Shown here: positions 54,077-63,971 of the stretch, one piece after another | Position numbering within the stretch: position 1 is the stretch's first letter | How the letters are laid out: every line of letters starts with the position of its first letter | NCBI RefSeq assembly: GCF_000518205.1 | Contig: NZ_JADD01000003.1 | Coordinates: 62,001 to 126,000, forward strand | DNA from: Hutsoniella sourekii ATCC 700629 | GTDB taxonomy: Bacteria > Bacillota > Bacilli > Lactobacillales > Aerococcaceae | Direction: 5' to 3' | DNA: 64,000 nt | Made by a program: the position numbers and the translations under genes | Notes under the pieces: generated by a model | The model's database searches: none | What the model saw: the letters and a program-made list of their open reading frames with translations, nothing else | Told to the model about the DNA's origin: nothing

Positions 54077-54190
54077 AATAACCTCCTAAAAGATATGTTA
54101 TTATTCTAGCCTTTCAAATCATTAGATTCAAGAAATTAAGGCAATTGACAAGCCAAGAGATTAAATTAAAATAGAAGAAAGGAGGGACCG

Positions 54191-54448
54191 ATGATGGTTG
54201 CAAAATTTTACTTTAGTGATAAATGTCCTGATACGCCAGAGTTTCAGAAGGCATTAAATTCATTTGGAATAGACTATCAAGCTGTTAACATTACCGATTC
54301 CATGGCTAATCTCAAGGAGTTCTTGTCTTTAAGAGATCAACGAGAAGAGTTTGATTCGGCGAAAGAGTTAGGAAGGGTAGGCATTCCCGTTTTACTAACA
54401 AGTAGTGATTTATTACTTTTTGATACAACAGATTTGGAGAGACTTTAA
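54191..54448 (+). CDS. Glutaredoxin-like small protein
   Basis: An 85-residue thioredoxin-fold candidate. KFYFSDKCPDTPEFQKAL has a single cysteine in a C-P-D-T motif, and the family-like VNITDSMANLKEFLSLRD and GRVGIPVLL segments contain the cis-proline. It resembles the glutaredoxin-related proteins found in Lactobacillales, whose substrate is unknown. GGAGG precedes two tandem ATG codons (54191 and 54194); either could be the start. cdd starts 3 bases after its stop. Confidence 0.75.
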   Translation: MMVAKFYFSDKCPDTPEFQKALNSFGIDYQAVNITDSMANLKEFLSLRDQREEFDSAKELGRVGIPVLLTSSDLLLFDTTDLERL

Positions 54449-54451
54449 GGT

Positions 54452-54856
54452 ATGGATAGACAAGTAGAGGAGTTAATTAATGCGGCTCGCGAGGTGAGGG
54501 CGCTAGCTTACGCTCCGTATTCAAAATTTCCAGTAGGAGCTGCCATTCGAATGAAGGATGGACAGATTATTCAAGGGGTCAATGTAGAAAATGTTTCCTT
54601 TGGAGCTACAAATTGTGCTGAAAGATCAGCCTTATATAGTTCAATTGCTCAAGGCTACGCTCCCAAATCTACTGTTGCAATTGCTATTTGTGGCGATACT
54701 GATTCCTACTTACCCCCTTGCAGTATATGTCGTCAAGTATTGGTTGAATTATGTGATTTAGATACCCCTGTTTATTTAACGCGTGCTGATGGTGAAATTT
54801 TAGAATTAACGATTGCTGACTTGGTGCCGTATGCTTTCGATTCGATGGAAATCTAA
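54452..54856 (+). CDS. cdd: Cytidine deaminase
   Basis: A 134-residue zinc enzyme converting cytidine to uridine. Motifs are YSKFPVGAAI, the N-V-E-N substrate segment, NCAERSAL (zinc Cys and catalytic Glu, the C-A-E form) and PPCSICRQVL with two more zinc cysteines. It ends with IADLVPYAF. It is cotranscribed with the glutaredoxin-like gene. It is functionally linked to nucleoside uptake by the importer at 25332-30007. Confidence 0.95.
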   Translation: MDRQVEELINAAREVRALAYAPYSKFPVGAAIRMKDGQIIQGVNVENVSFGATNCAERSALYSSIAQGYAPKSTVAIAICGDTDSYLPPCSICRQVLVELCDLDTPVYLTRADGEILELTIADLVPYAFDSMEI

Positions 54857-54925
54857 CCGCGTATATTTTGAGTTCCTTGTTTTAGTTTGTTATATTTAAA
54901 GTAAAATGAGATAAGGAGAATGATT

Positions 54926-55303
54926 ATGGCACAAAAATTATTACATGCGTGTTTAAGAGTCGCTGATCTAGAAGCTTCGAAGAAATTCTACATGGGAGTT
55001 TTTGATTTTGAAGTTAACCGCGAAAAAGATTTTCCAGAAGATGCTTTTACATTATCTTACCTAACTGTACCCGGTGGAGATTTTGAATTAGAACTTACCT
55101 ATAATTATGATGGTGGCCCATATGAGATCGGTAATGGCTTTTCTCACTTGGCCTTAGGCGTTGATAATTTAGAAGAAACTTACAAAAAAGCCAAAGATTC
55201 AGGTTATGAGACAACTGAAATGAAAAGTTTATCTGATGGTTCTGTTTCTTTCTTCTTCATTACGGATCCAGATGGTTACCGTCTAGAAGTGATGAGTAAT
55301 TAA
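54926..55303 (+). CDS. gloA: Lactoylglutathione lyase-like VOC enzyme (glyoxalase I)
   Basis: A 125-residue vicinal-oxygen-chelate protein. The metal-binding residues of glyoxalase I are all present: His in LLHACLRVADLE, Glu in FELELTYN, His in FSHLALGVD and Glu in YRLEVMSN. It likely detoxifies methylglyoxal, with the thiol cofactor unknown in this group. AAGGAGA fits the ATG at 54926 (spacing 6) better than that at 54920. A terminator follows. Confidence 0.9.
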   Translation: MAQKLLHACLRVADLEASKKFYMGVFDFEVNREKDFPEDAFTLSYLTVPGGDFELELTYNYDGGPYEIGNGFSHLALGVDNLEETYKKAKDSGYETTEMKSLSDGSVSFFFITDPDGYRLEVMSN

Positions 55304-55331
55304 GCCTTCATTTTATTTCTTATGATTTTTT

Positions 55332-55377
55332 ATCCTTAAGTAATAGATTATCTATTACCTAAGGATTTTATTTTTAT
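55332..55377 (+). terminator. Terminator of gloA
   Basis: ATCCTTAAGTAATAGAT (55332-55348) pairs with ATCTATTACCTAAGGAT (55350-55366) with one mismatch, followed by TTTATTTTTA. Confidence 0.85.
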
Positions 55378-55379
55378 AT

Positions 55380-55749
55380 TCTAATGATATTTATACAATA
55401 GGTTCAGTAACTAACGCTTGAATTTTTTAATGCTTGTAAAAGACAGCTTAAAATATAATAAAAAATAAAAGTCAATATAGTCCCATTTAATTCAGAGATA
55501 GGAAGAGTATTTTGAGGGAATCATCGCTTGAAAAATAATGTAAGCAAAACAGATTAGTCTTGAAATCAATTCAATCTTTTTAGTCCGGTAGTCAACTAAT
55601 TTCAATAAGTGAAAAAATTTTGAAAAAAATTAACAAAAAATTAGAATATTTATCACTTATAGGGTATAATGAAAACAAAAGAAAGCGAAAAAAAATTTAT
55701 CAATTAAATTAAGCGCTTACAACCATCTATCCGTGAAGGGGGTAATGCA
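55380..55749 (+). promoter_or_regulatory. Long upstream region of the glgBCDA operon with promoter and cre-like site
   Basis: No gene is seen in these 370 bases. A perfect -10 TATAAT (55665-55670, after GGG) has only a weak -35 (TTAGAA at 55641). ATTAAGCGCTTACA (55708-55721) matches the CcpA-binding optimum at 12 of 14 positions. It lies about 30-45 bases into the transcript, where it could act as a roadblock. Further upstream, 55468-55530 carries AAAAGTCAATATAGTC and TCGCTTG, both echoed upstream of glgP. AAGGGGG at 55736-55742 serves glgB. Confidence 0.68.
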
Positions 55750-57780
55750 ATGAATATTAAGTCTGAGCTTCCAGATAATATAATGGATGACATTTATTAC
55801 TTCAATAAGGGCGTCCATCGAAGCGCCTATAAGTTTTTGGGGAGTAAACGTCGAGTAGTAGATGGAGAGATAGGATACCAATTTACTGTCTGGGCTCCCA
55901 ATGCTAATAATGTCAGCATACAAGGTGACTTCACCCAATGGCACCTTGTAGGTATGAATCGCCTGGACGGTGGCATCTGGACGATTTATTTTTCAGGAGA
56001 TATTAAAGGGGATAAATATAAATATGCTGTTGATAACGGTCGAGGGCATGTTGAATACAAATTAGATCCCTTCTCTTATCGAAATGAAATCAGTCCTAAA
56101 GATGCTTCGATTGTCTGGGACTTACCAAAATTGGAATGGGCTGACCAAGAATGGATGGCTAATCAAAATAAGGAACGCTTATTTAAATCGCCCATCCAGA
56201 TTTATGAGGTTCACCCTGGTTCTTGGCGTCGACACCCGGATGGCCGTGAATATAATTTAAGCGAACTTGCCGATGCCTTAGTTCCTTATGTAAAGGATAT
56301 GGGCTATACCCACATCGAACTTATGCCGGTCATGGAACATCCGTTAGATGCTTCTTGGGGCTATCAAATTACTGGATATTATGCGATAAATGGTAGGTAT
56401 GGAACACCGGAAGACCTTCATTATTTTGTCGATCTAGCTCACCAAAACGGGATTGGTGTCATGGTTGATTGGGTACCTGGACACTATTCGCGCAACAGTA
56501 ATGGTCTGGCCTACTTTGATGGAACGCCTTGTTACGAGTATGAAGATAGTAATAAAGCTAATAATGTGGGCTGGGGAGCACTAAATTTTGATCTTGGTAA
56601 AAATCAAGTTCAAAGTTTCCTTATATCGAATGCCATGTATTGGTTGAAAGAATACCATTTGGACGGTATTCGGGTGGATGCCGTAACTAATATGCTCTAC
56701 CTTGATTTTGATGATAAACCTTGGACGCCTAATGAGGATGGATCTAACCATAATCGACAAGGGGTCGAATTTATCAAAAAATTAAACCAAACTATTCATG
56801 AAGAATGTCCTCACGTCTTGACCATGGCGGAGGAAAGTACTGATTGGAAAGGGGCTACTCATCCAGTTGAAGAAGGAGGGTTAGGCTTTGATTATAAATG
56901 GAATATGGGTTGGATGAACGACACCCTTAAATTTATTGAGCTAGATCCAGTTTATCGGCCAGCTAGTCTTCGTTTAATCACCTTTGCCTTTATGTATCAG
57001 TACAATGAACGCTATATTTTGCCATTTTCTCATGATGAGGTGGTCCATGGTAAACGGTCGATGTTGGATAAGTTCCCATTATCAAGACGTGACCAATTCG
57101 CTAATTTGCGACTGCTCTATGGTTATAAGATGGCCCAACCTGGTAAAAAATTAAACTTCATGGGCAACGAACTTGGACAGTACTTAGAGTGGCGTTTCAA
57201 TGAGGAACTTGACTGGGCTGGCTTGCAGCAGGAATTTAATAAAGAATACCAATATTATATTCGAACCTTAAATCATTTAGGTCTTGCTGAGGCATCCTTA
57301 CATGAATTGGATCATGATCCACTAGGGATGCAAGGGATAGATGCGGATGACTTGGAAGAAGGCGTTCTAAGTTTCTTGAGAAGGTCCAGCCAAGAAGATG
57401 ATTTCATGGTTTGTGTCTTCAATTTTACACCAGTGGAACGAAATCCAAAGCGGATTGGAGTGCCTTATCCGGGTAATTACCAGGTGGTGTTGAATTCTGA
57501 ATTAGAAGAGTTTGGTGGCAGATGGACGCATAGGCATGGAACCTTAACCAGTCAAGCTGCTCCTAGTGATGGTTTTGAACAATCCATTGAGCTCATTGTT
57601 CCAGGATTTGCTGCACTCTTTATTAAGCCGGAGACAATTGACTTACAAGCTCAAGACCATAGTGAGAAGGATTCTGTTGCAAAAGTGAATCCTAAGGATC
57701 CATCTAAAACCAAGTCAGCTGATAAAGCTAAAGCAAAATCGTCTCGTCAAAAGAGAAGAAAACGTGGTAAAAAAAGGTAA
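55750..57780 (+). CDS. glgB: 1,4-alpha-glucan branching enzyme with basic C-terminal tail
   Basis: A 676-residue GH13 branching enzyme. The N-terminal CBM48 region has [20 protein letters not shown]. The GH13 motifs are [36 protein letters not shown] (nucleophile Asp), TMAEEST (acid Glu) and [13 protein letters not shown]. It forms alpha-1,6 branches in glycogen. Beyond the normal all-beta C-terminal domain there is a tail (about 632-676) with 17 Lys/Arg, ending [13 protein letters not shown], which is not part of the enzyme core. It heads the glgBCDA operon. Confidence 0.96.
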   Translation: MNIKSELPDNIMDDIYYFNKGVHRSAYKFLGSKRRVVDGEIGYQFTVWAPNANNVSIQGDFTQWHLVGMNRLDGGIWTIYFSGDIKGDKYKYAVDNGRGHVEYKLDPFSYRNEISPKDASIVWDLPKLEWADQEWMANQNKERLFKSPIQIYEVHPGSWRRHPDGREYNLSELADALVPYVKDMGYTHIELMPVMEHPLDASWGYQITGYYAINGRYGTPEDLHYFVDLAHQNGIGVMVDWVPGHYSRNSNGLAYFDGTPCYEYEDSNKANNVGWGALNFDLGKNQVQSFLISNAMYWLKEYHLDGIRVDAVTNMLYLDFDDKPWTPNEDGSNHNRQGVEFIKKLNQTIHEECPHVLTMAEESTDWKGATHPVEEGGLGFDYKWNMGWMNDTLKFIELDPVYRPASLRLITFAFMYQYNERYILPFSHDEVVHGKRSMLDKFPLSRRDQFANLRLLYGYKMAQPGKKLNFMGNELGQYLEWRFNEELDWAGLQQEFNKEYQYYIRTLNHLGLAEASLHELDHDPLGMQGIDADDLEEGVLSFLRRSSQEDDFMVCVFNFTPVERNPKRIGVPYPGNYQVVLNSELEEFGGRWTHRHGTLTSQAAPSDGFEQSIELIVPGFAALFIKPETIDLQAQDHSEKDSVAKVNPKDPSKTKSADKAKAKSSRQKRRKRGKKR

Positions 57781-57793
57781 TCAATTATATAGA

Positions 57794-57833
57794 AAGGAGA
57801 CGAACAAGCCAGCCTTGTTCAAATACTTACATG
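57794..57833 (+). promoter_or_regulatory. Hairpin-spaced ribosome binding site of glgC
   Basis: AAGGAGA (57794-57800) is 30 bases from the ATG at 57831, far beyond normal spacing, and no alternative in-frame start or closer site exists. Between them GAACAAG (57802-57808) and CTTGTTC (57814-57820) form a perfect 7-bp hairpin with loop CCAGC. Folding removes 19 bases and leaves an effective gap of 11, a usable spacing. This resembles the known case of phage T4 gene 38. Confidence 0.65.
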
Positions 57834-58982
57834 AAAAATGAATTAATCGGTATGATTCTTGCTGGAGGGCAAGGAACCCGTTTAGGTGTATTAACTAAAA
57901 ATATTGCTAAGCCGGCCGTTCCATTTGGTGGTAAATATCGAATCATTGACTTTGCGATGAGTAATTGTGCTAATTCTAATATTCGTAATGTCGGGGTCGT
58001 GACTCAATATCAACCTTTAATCTTAAATGACCATATTGGCCGTGGGGATGCTTGGGGATTAAATGGACGTAATAGTGGAGCTACGGTCCTTCAACCCTAT
58101 TCAAGTGCAGATGGTGAAAAATGGTTTAAAGGGACCGCTAATGCTATTTACCAAAATATCTCATACATTGACTCCTTGGATCCGGAATATGTTCTGATTT
58201 TATCAGGTGACCATATTTACAAGATGGACTATTCAAAAATGCTAGATTTCCATAAGGAAAACAATGCTAGCTTAACCGTCGGTGTACTTCCTGTTTCGAT
58301 GGAGGAAGCGTCTCGCTTTGGTATTATGAATACTGACCAAGGTAATCGGATTATTGAATTCGAAGAGAAACCGGCAGAGCCTAAATCGAACTTAGCTTCG
58401 ATGGGTATTTATATTTTCAGCTGGCCAACGCTTCGCCGCTATCTAGTAGAAGATGCTGCAAAAGATAGAAAATTAGAAGACTTTGGACATGATGTCATTC
58501 CAACCTATTTGAAGAATGGGGAAAATTGTTTTGCTTATTCCTTCCATGGCTACTGGAAAGATGTGGGAACCATTGAATCCCTTTGGGAAGCAAATATGGA
58601 AATTCTCGACCCTGATCATCCATTAAATCAAACCAAGGATTCATGGCGTGTTTATTCCTCAACACCAATTACTCCACCGCAGTTCTTGACTCAAGAAGCT
58701 GAAATTAAACATTCAACCGTTGTTGACGGTTGCTTCATTGCAGGTCAAGTTTCTCATTCAATTCTCTCGCAAGATGTTGTGGTTGGTTTGAACAGTTCAG
58801 TAGACCATTCAATTATTATGAGTGGAACAACAGTGGGAGAAAACTGTAAAGTAGAATATGCCATTATTGGAGAGGGCGCAGTTATTGCAGATGGCGCGAA
58901 TGTCATCGGAACCCGAGATGAGATTGCAGTTGTAGGATTTAACGAAACGATTGGAGGGCCTAAGAACGATGGCGAACAGTAA
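57831..58982 (+). CDS. glgC: Glucose-1-phosphate adenylyltransferase, catalytic subunit
   Basis: A 383-residue ADP-glucose pyrophosphorylase. The nucleotide-binding loop [38 protein letters not shown] and the substrate segments [11 protein letters not shown] and FEEKPAEP are intact. A left-handed beta-helix follows (about 290-370). It makes ADP-glucose, the committed step of glycogen synthesis. The C terminus overlaps glgD by 14 bases. Confidence 0.96.
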   Translation: MKNELIGMILAGGQGTRLGVLTKNIAKPAVPFGGKYRIIDFAMSNCANSNIRNVGVVTQYQPLILNDHIGRGDAWGLNGRNSGATVLQPYSSADGEKWFKGTANAIYQNISYIDSLDPEYVLILSGDHIYKMDYSKMLDFHKENNASLTVGVLPVSMEEASRFGIMNTDQGNRIIEFEEKPAEPKSNLASMGIYIFSWPTLRRYLVEDAAKDRKLEDFGHDVIPTYLKNGENCFAYSFHGYWKDVGTIESLWEANMEILDPDHPLNQTKDSWRVYSSTPITPPQFLTQEAEIKHSTVVDGCFIAGQVSHSILSQDVVVGLNSSVDHSIIMSGTTVGENCKVEYAIIGEGAVIADGANVIGTRDEIAVVGFNETIGGPKNDGEQ

Positions 58983-60114
58983 ACTAGCAGCAATTATTAA
59001 TTTAACGGAAAATAATGATCACTTAAAACCTTTGACTAATAATCGTCCTATTGCTTCATTACCCTTTGCTGGGCGTTACCGCATTATTGATTTTGCTTTA
59101 TCAGATATTTCCTATGCAAATATTGATTCTGTAGCCTTATTTATTGGTGGATCCGGGCGCTCGATCTATGACCATATTCGGTCAGGTATCGCTTGGGACC
59201 TACAATCAGATATTGGAGGAGGAGTCTTCACCTTCTCACAACAAGACTGGAAACATCAGTACAAGATCGAAGAAGAACATGAAGATTATTATTATAATCA
59301 TCGTATTTATCTGCAAAGATCTAAGGCAGAGTATGTTTATATTGCTGGTTCTAATATCATTAATAATTTGGATATTCGCTCAGTGGTTCAACAACACAAG
59401 CTTACCAATGCAGATGTAACTGTTGTCTATCACAATGCTGAATCCAGTGAGTTATCCGCTAAGGTCAATGAAAATATGGCTCTTGAATTTTCTGAAGGGC
59501 ATGCTTTAGCAGGATTTGTTCCCCTTTGTGATGCCATTGATGCGCCACGGGTGAATGTTTCATTGGATCAATACATTGTTTCTGCTGATATTCTTTTTGA
59601 AATGATGGAAAGAGCGCTTGAAGATCAAGTTTATAAGTCTATCAATGACTTAATCTTGCATTATATCAATGATTATACGATTAACACTTATGAATATACT
59701 GGTTATACAGCCTTTATCGACTCCATTGATAATTACTTTGCAGCTAACTTGAATATGTTAGACCGGGTGCAGTTTAATTCGCTCTTCCATGGTAGTATTC
59801 CGGTGTTAACCAAGTCTAAACATGGTGCCCCTACTTACTATAGTGGAGATTCTAATGCTAAATGTTGTATCGTAGCTACTGATACTCAAGTTTATGGACA
59901 TATTTATCATTCAGTTATTAACCGTCGTGTGACAATCGAACAGCACGCGAGTGTTGAAAACAGTGTGATTTTACAGGGTGTAAAGATTGGTGAAGGAGCG
60001 GAAATTAAATACGCTATTATCGATAAAAATACAACCATCGCACCTGGAGCAAAGGTGATAGGATCTCCAGATAACATTATTGTTATCGAAAAAGGCTCTC
60101 ACATTCAAGCTTAG
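58969..60114 (+). CDS. glgD: Glucose-1-phosphate adenylyltransferase, GlgD subunit
   Basis: A 381-residue paralogue of GlgC. The N-terminal catalytic loop is altered: where GlgC has AGGQGTRLG it has [13 protein letters not shown], although [13 protein letters not shown] is kept. This is the usual non-catalytic partner in Firmicutes, raising GlgC activity in a heterotetramer. GGAGGG lies 10 bases before the ATG at 58969; an upstream in-frame start at 58951 lies before this site. glgA follows after 8 bases. Confidence 0.94.
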   Translation: MANSKLAAIINLTENNDHLKPLTNNRPIASLPFAGRYRIIDFALSDISYANIDSVALFIGGSGRSIYDHIRSGIAWDLQSDIGGGVFTFSQQDWKHQYKIEEEHEDYYYNHRIYLQRSKAEYVYIAGSNIINNLDIRSVVQQHKLTNADVTVVYHNAESSELSAKVNENMALEFSEGHALAGFVPLCDAIDAPRVNVSLDQYIVSADILFEMMERALEDQVYKSINDLILHYINDYTINTYEYTGYTAFIDSIDNYFAANLNMLDRVQFNSLFHGSIPVLTKSKHGAPTYYSGDSNAKCCIVATDTQVYGHIYHSVINRRVTIEQHASVENSVILQGVKIGEGAEIKYAIIDKNTTIAPGAKVIGSPDNIIVIEKGSHIQA

Positions 60115-60122
60115 GAGGTAAC

Positions 60123-61559
60123 ATGAAAGTATTATTTGCGGCAGCAGAAGCTGCACCCTTCTTCAAAACAGGGGGCTTAGGCGATGTTGCCTATGCCTTG
60201 CCCAAAGAATTGGTTAAAAAAGGGATCGATATTCGTGTCGTTCTTCCTAACTATATGCAGATGCCACAGCAATATAAGGACCAATTAGAAGAAGTTTTTC
60301 ATTTTCGTTTTCAATTAGGTGTCAAAAATGTATACTGTGGCATTAAGAAACTTGAGATGGATGGAGTTGTTTACTATTTCATTGATAACTTAAGTTACTT
60401 TGACCGGGCGAGTCTATATGGTGAATGGGATGATGGTGAACGGTTTGGATTTTTTGCAACGACCATCATTGAGATGCTTGAAGTTATTGACTGGATTCCG
60501 GATATTATTCACTGTAATGATTGGCACACCGCTATGGTACCTGTTCTACTGGTGGACCGATATCATTGGAAAAATCGATTACAAAATATTCGTAAAGTCT
60601 TAACAATACATAATCTTCGTTTCCAGGGAATTTATGAGCCCAAGATTTTAGAAAATGTTTTCGGTACATCGTATAATACCTTTACAGAGGACGGCTTGAA
60701 ATATTATGACCGGGTTAACTTCTTAAAAGGTGGTATCAACTTCTCTGATCGAGTAACCACGGTTAGTCCTACCTATGCATATGAGATTATGACTCCAGCC
60801 TTTGGAGAAGGCTTGGAAGGGGCTCTGCGCCATAATCATTGGAAAGTTCGTGGGATTATTAATGGAATTGACTATGATATCAATAATCCAGCAGATGATA
60901 AGCTAATTCCTCACCACTTTACGATTGATGATCTCAAGGGTAAGAAGCTTAATAAACTAGCCCTTCAGAAACGACTAGGTCTACCTGAAAAAGAAGACGT
61001 CGCCCTGATAGGTGTGGTTAGTCGGTTAACGGATCAGAAAGGGTTCCAATTGGTTGAAGAGCGACTGAATGAATTATTGCAAGCAGAGGTGCAAGTAGTC
61101 ATTCTAGGAACTGGTGAAGCACAGTTTGAGCATTCATTTAGATACTTCCAGGATGTCTATCCTGATAAAATGCGGGCTTGTATTGATTTTGATATTCAAC
61201 TGGCTCAACAAATTTATGCTTCGGCGGATATGTTTTTAATGCCGTCGGCTTTTGAACCATGTGGTTTATCTCAAATGATTTCAATGCGCTACGGTACCCT
61301 ACCGATAGTTCATGAGACAGGTGGTTTAGCAGATACCGTTGAGCCTTATAATCAATATACGGGAGCCGGTACAGGTTTTTCATTTAACCAGTTTGACTCA
61401 TATATTATGCTAGAGACCATCTACCGGGCTTTGGATGTTTACTATAATCAACCTGAAGCTTGGCAAAAATTGGTTCATCAAGCAATGAGTCGCGACTTTT
61501 CATGGGAGCGACCTGCCCAGGAGTATTTTCAACTTTACCAAGGTTTATTAGACAGCTAA
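60123..61559 (+). CDS. glgA: Glycogen synthase (ADP-glucose)
   Basis: A 478-residue GT5 enzyme that extends alpha-1,4 glucan from ADP-glucose. The start KVLFAAAEAAPFFKTGGLGDVAYALPKEL contains the KxGGL ADP-glucose site. HCNDWHTAMVPVLL and the C-terminal MPSAFEPCGLSQMISMRYGTLPIVHETGGLADTV are conserved. AGGAGGT precedes the ATG. It closes the operon before a terminator. Confidence 0.97.
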   Translation: MKVLFAAAEAAPFFKTGGLGDVAYALPKELVKKGIDIRVVLPNYMQMPQQYKDQLEEVFHFRFQLGVKNVYCGIKKLEMDGVVYYFIDNLSYFDRASLYGEWDDGERFGFFATTIIEMLEVIDWIPDIIHCNDWHTAMVPVLLVDRYHWKNRLQNIRKVLTIHNLRFQGIYEPKILENVFGTSYNTFTEDGLKYYDRVNFLKGGINFSDRVTTVSPTYAYEIMTPAFGEGLEGALRHNHWKVRGIINGIDYDINNPADDKLIPHHFTIDDLKGKKLNKLALQKRLGLPEKEDVALIGVVSRLTDQKGFQLVEERLNELLQAEVQVVILGTGEAQFEHSFRYFQDVYPDKMRACIDFDIQLAQQIYASADMFLMPSAFEPCGLSQMISMRYGTLPIVHETGGLADTVEPYNQYTGAGTGFSFNQFDSYIMLETIYRALDVYYNQPEAWQKLVHQAMSRDFSWERPAQEYFQLYQGLLDS

Positions 61560-61587
61560 TGTAATTAATATTAAGCTAACCATTTAT

Positions 61588-61618
61588 ACCAGATTAGATG
61601 ACTTCTAATCTGGTTTTT
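61588..61618 (+). terminator. Terminator of the glgBCDA operon
   Basis: ACCAGATTAGA (61588-61598) pairs with TCTAATCTGGT (61604-61614), loop TGACT, followed by TTTTT. Confidence 0.92.
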
Positions 61619-61761
61619 GGGATGGTCATAATTTTTTAAGATAAATTCACAAATCTTTCACAGGCTAGAATTTTAAAGTAAAAGAGGGAAACAACTAGCT
61701 TAATTGAGTTTATTTCAAGTATGATAAGATAAAGTATGTTTCTAGTAGGGGAGGGAAGTCA

Positions 61762-63897
61762 ATGTCTCAAGAAAACAAGACCAATAGTTTTCCAAAGCAG
61801 CGATTGACTCGTAGACAACAAATGTGGCAAGGTTTTAAAAATTTATGGACCTATTATCGAGGTTGGAAGTGGCTAATTTTTATAACGATGAGCCTCTCCC
61901 TAGCTTTATCCACCTATCTAGTTGTTCTAGCCAAGACGACTAGCGTGAATACACTTCAGGAAGCCTTGGTATCTAAGACCACCATCTATGATTATCAAGA
62001 CCAAGTTGCAGGTACTATGAATGGGCAAAAAGGAACTTATGTCGATTTGTCCGCTATTTCAGATGAGATGAAACAATCTGTAGTGACCACTGAGGACAAG
62101 CGGTTTTATCAGCATGGTGGATTTGATACGATTGGTATGGGTCGGGCCTTTGTCAGACTATTACTAAATCGTGATACCTCTGGTGGTGGCGGGTCTACCA
62201 TCACCCAACAATTAGCCAAAAATGCCTTTTTATCATTAGATCAAACGTTCCAAAGAAAACTAAAAGAATTATTTCTTTCTTTGGAATTAGAAAAAGAATA
62301 TGACAAGGATCAAATCTTGGAAATGTATCTCAACCACGCTTATTTTGGTAACGGGGTTTGGGGAGTTGAAGATGCTGCCCAGGCTTATTTTGGCCATAGT
62401 GCTGCCAGTTTGAATTGGAACGAAAGTATGGTATTAACAGGAATGTTGAAGGGACCTTCAATATTTAATCCGGTTGATGACTACCAGGCTGCAATTGACC
62501 GTCGAAATGTTGTGGCCGATTTACTTGGCAAGGAGGGCCTCTTATCTCCAGAAGACGTCCAGTATGTCCAATCAGCACCAATCAATGTTTATGGAAATTT
62601 TGAAGTGGAGGATGACTATCAATTTCCTTATTATTTTGACGCGGTTATTGATGAAGCTTCAAGGCTAGCTGGCATACCTGAAGATGACCTTATCGGAAAA
62701 GGCTACCAAGTCTTTACTAATTTGAATCCTCAATTTCAATCGGCTATTGATGAAAGTTACCAGCTACCCGGTTTTTTTCCCGATAGTCAGGAGGGGGAGC
62801 CATTAGTCCAAAGTGCTAGTGTCGTCATTGACCCACAAACGGGAGGTATTGCTGCTGTATATGGAGGCAGGGGCGAATATGTATATCGTGGCTTTAACCG
62901 GGCAGTTGATATGAGACGGGCGCCGGGATCTACCATAAAGCCTTTGGCTATTTATACTCCTGCTTTAGAGGCGGGGTATAAGATCCATTCAACAGTACCC
63001 GATCAAGTCAAGTCTTATGATGGTTGGCAACCTGAAAACTATAATCACTATACTGAACCAAGCGGGGAAACTAGCTTGTATTATGCTTTAGCTCAGAGTA
63101 AGAATACGACCGCTGTCCACTTACTCGATGAATTAGGGATCGATAAAGCAGTGGAAAAATTGAGACAGTTTGGCATACCTCTCAAAGAAGAAGATAAGAA
63201 TTTAACACTCGCCCTAGGGGCCTTGAGTAAGGGGGTAACTCCACTAGAATTAGCTAATGCCTATAGTGCATTTGCTAATCAAGGTATCCGCAGAGATAGC
63301 TTTTTTATAAGGAAAATATTAGATGCAGCAGGTAATGTTGTGTATCAAAATGAGAAGCCGGCCAAGCATATGGTAATGACTAAGAACATTGCAGCTGATA
63401 TGACTAGTATGATGCTTGATAGTTACGGCGGATATGGTACAGGTTATGGAGCTGGCCCTGATTTTGGTCAACTAGCAGGAAAAACGGGGAGTACGGAGAC
63501 AACAGAAGGATCCACTGATACTAGGGACCGTTGGATGGTGGGCTACACGCCAGACTTTGTTATTGTTTCTTGGGTTGGGCTAGATGAGATTGGGGATCAA
63601 TCTCTGGATCAAATTATGCCTAGCGGAATGGGACAGTTGTTTAATTACCAGACCACTCAACTAATGACCTACTCTAATCAGACCCCCTTCAACTTATTGC
63701 CCGCTTCTGCTATGGAAGAATCTACTAATTCAATCTCATCCAACAATTGGCAAGATCAAACTGGACAATTACTGGACCAGGCTAGTCAATGGGTGGAACA
63801 AGAGCTACCAGGTGTTCTTCAAGAAATTGAAAGCAACGGAAGGGTGATTGTTGATGAATTGCGGGATTGGGTGCAGTTTAATTGGCCTTTTAATTAA
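61762..63897 (+). CDS. Bifunctional class A penicillin-binding protein (PBP1A/2A type)
   Basis: A 711-residue enzyme with a basic cytoplasmic tail and one membrane helix (about 37-58). The GT51 transglycosylase domain has TTEDKRFYQHGG (catalytic Glu) and GGGGSTITQQLAKN. The transpeptidase domain has S-T-I-K in APGSTIKPLA, SKN in AQSKNTTAV, and KTGST. It polymerises and cross-links peptidoglycan. The C-terminal ~70 residues are Ser/Gln-rich. GGGGAGGGA precedes the ATG. It lies just before a YlbF-family gene. Confidence 0.94.
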   Translation: MSQENKTNSFPKQRLTRRQQMWQGFKNLWTYYRGWKWLIFITMSLSLALSTYLVVLAKTTSVNTLQEALVSKTTIYDYQDQVAGTMNGQKGTYVDLSAISDEMKQSVVTTEDKRFYQHGGFDTIGMGRAFVRLLLNRDTSGGGGSTITQQLAKNAFLSLDQTFQRKLKELFLSLELEKEYDKDQILEMYLNHAYFGNGVWGVEDAAQAYFGHSAASLNWNESMVLTGMLKGPSIFNPVDDYQAAIDRRNVVADLLGKEGLLSPEDVQYVQSAPINVYGNFEVEDDYQFPYYFDAVIDEASRLAGIPEDDLIGKGYQVFTNLNPQFQSAIDESYQLPGFFPDSQEGEPLVQSASVVIDPQTGGIAAVYGGRGEYVYRGFNRAVDMRRAPGSTIKPLAIYTPALEAGYKIHSTVPDQVKSYDGWQPENYNHYTEPSGETSLYYALAQSKNTTAVHLLDELGIDKAVEKLRQFGIPLKEEDKNLTLALGALSKGVTPLELANAYSAFANQGIRRDSFFIRKILDAAGNVVYQNEKPAKHMVMTKNIAADMTSMMLDSYGGYGTGYGAGPDFGQLAGKTGSTETTEGSTDTRDRWMVGYTPDFVIVSWVGLDEIGDQSLDQIMPSGMGQLFNYQTTQLMTYSNQTPFNLLPASAMEESTNSISSNNWQDQTGQLLDQASQWVEQELPGVLQEIESNGRVIVDELRDWVQFNWPFN

Positions 63898-63971
63898 AGC
63901 AAGAAAAGTTGAAAATACATGGATTCCTTGATAATATGAAGGAGTACTTAGATTTTAAGGAGGATATGCGA

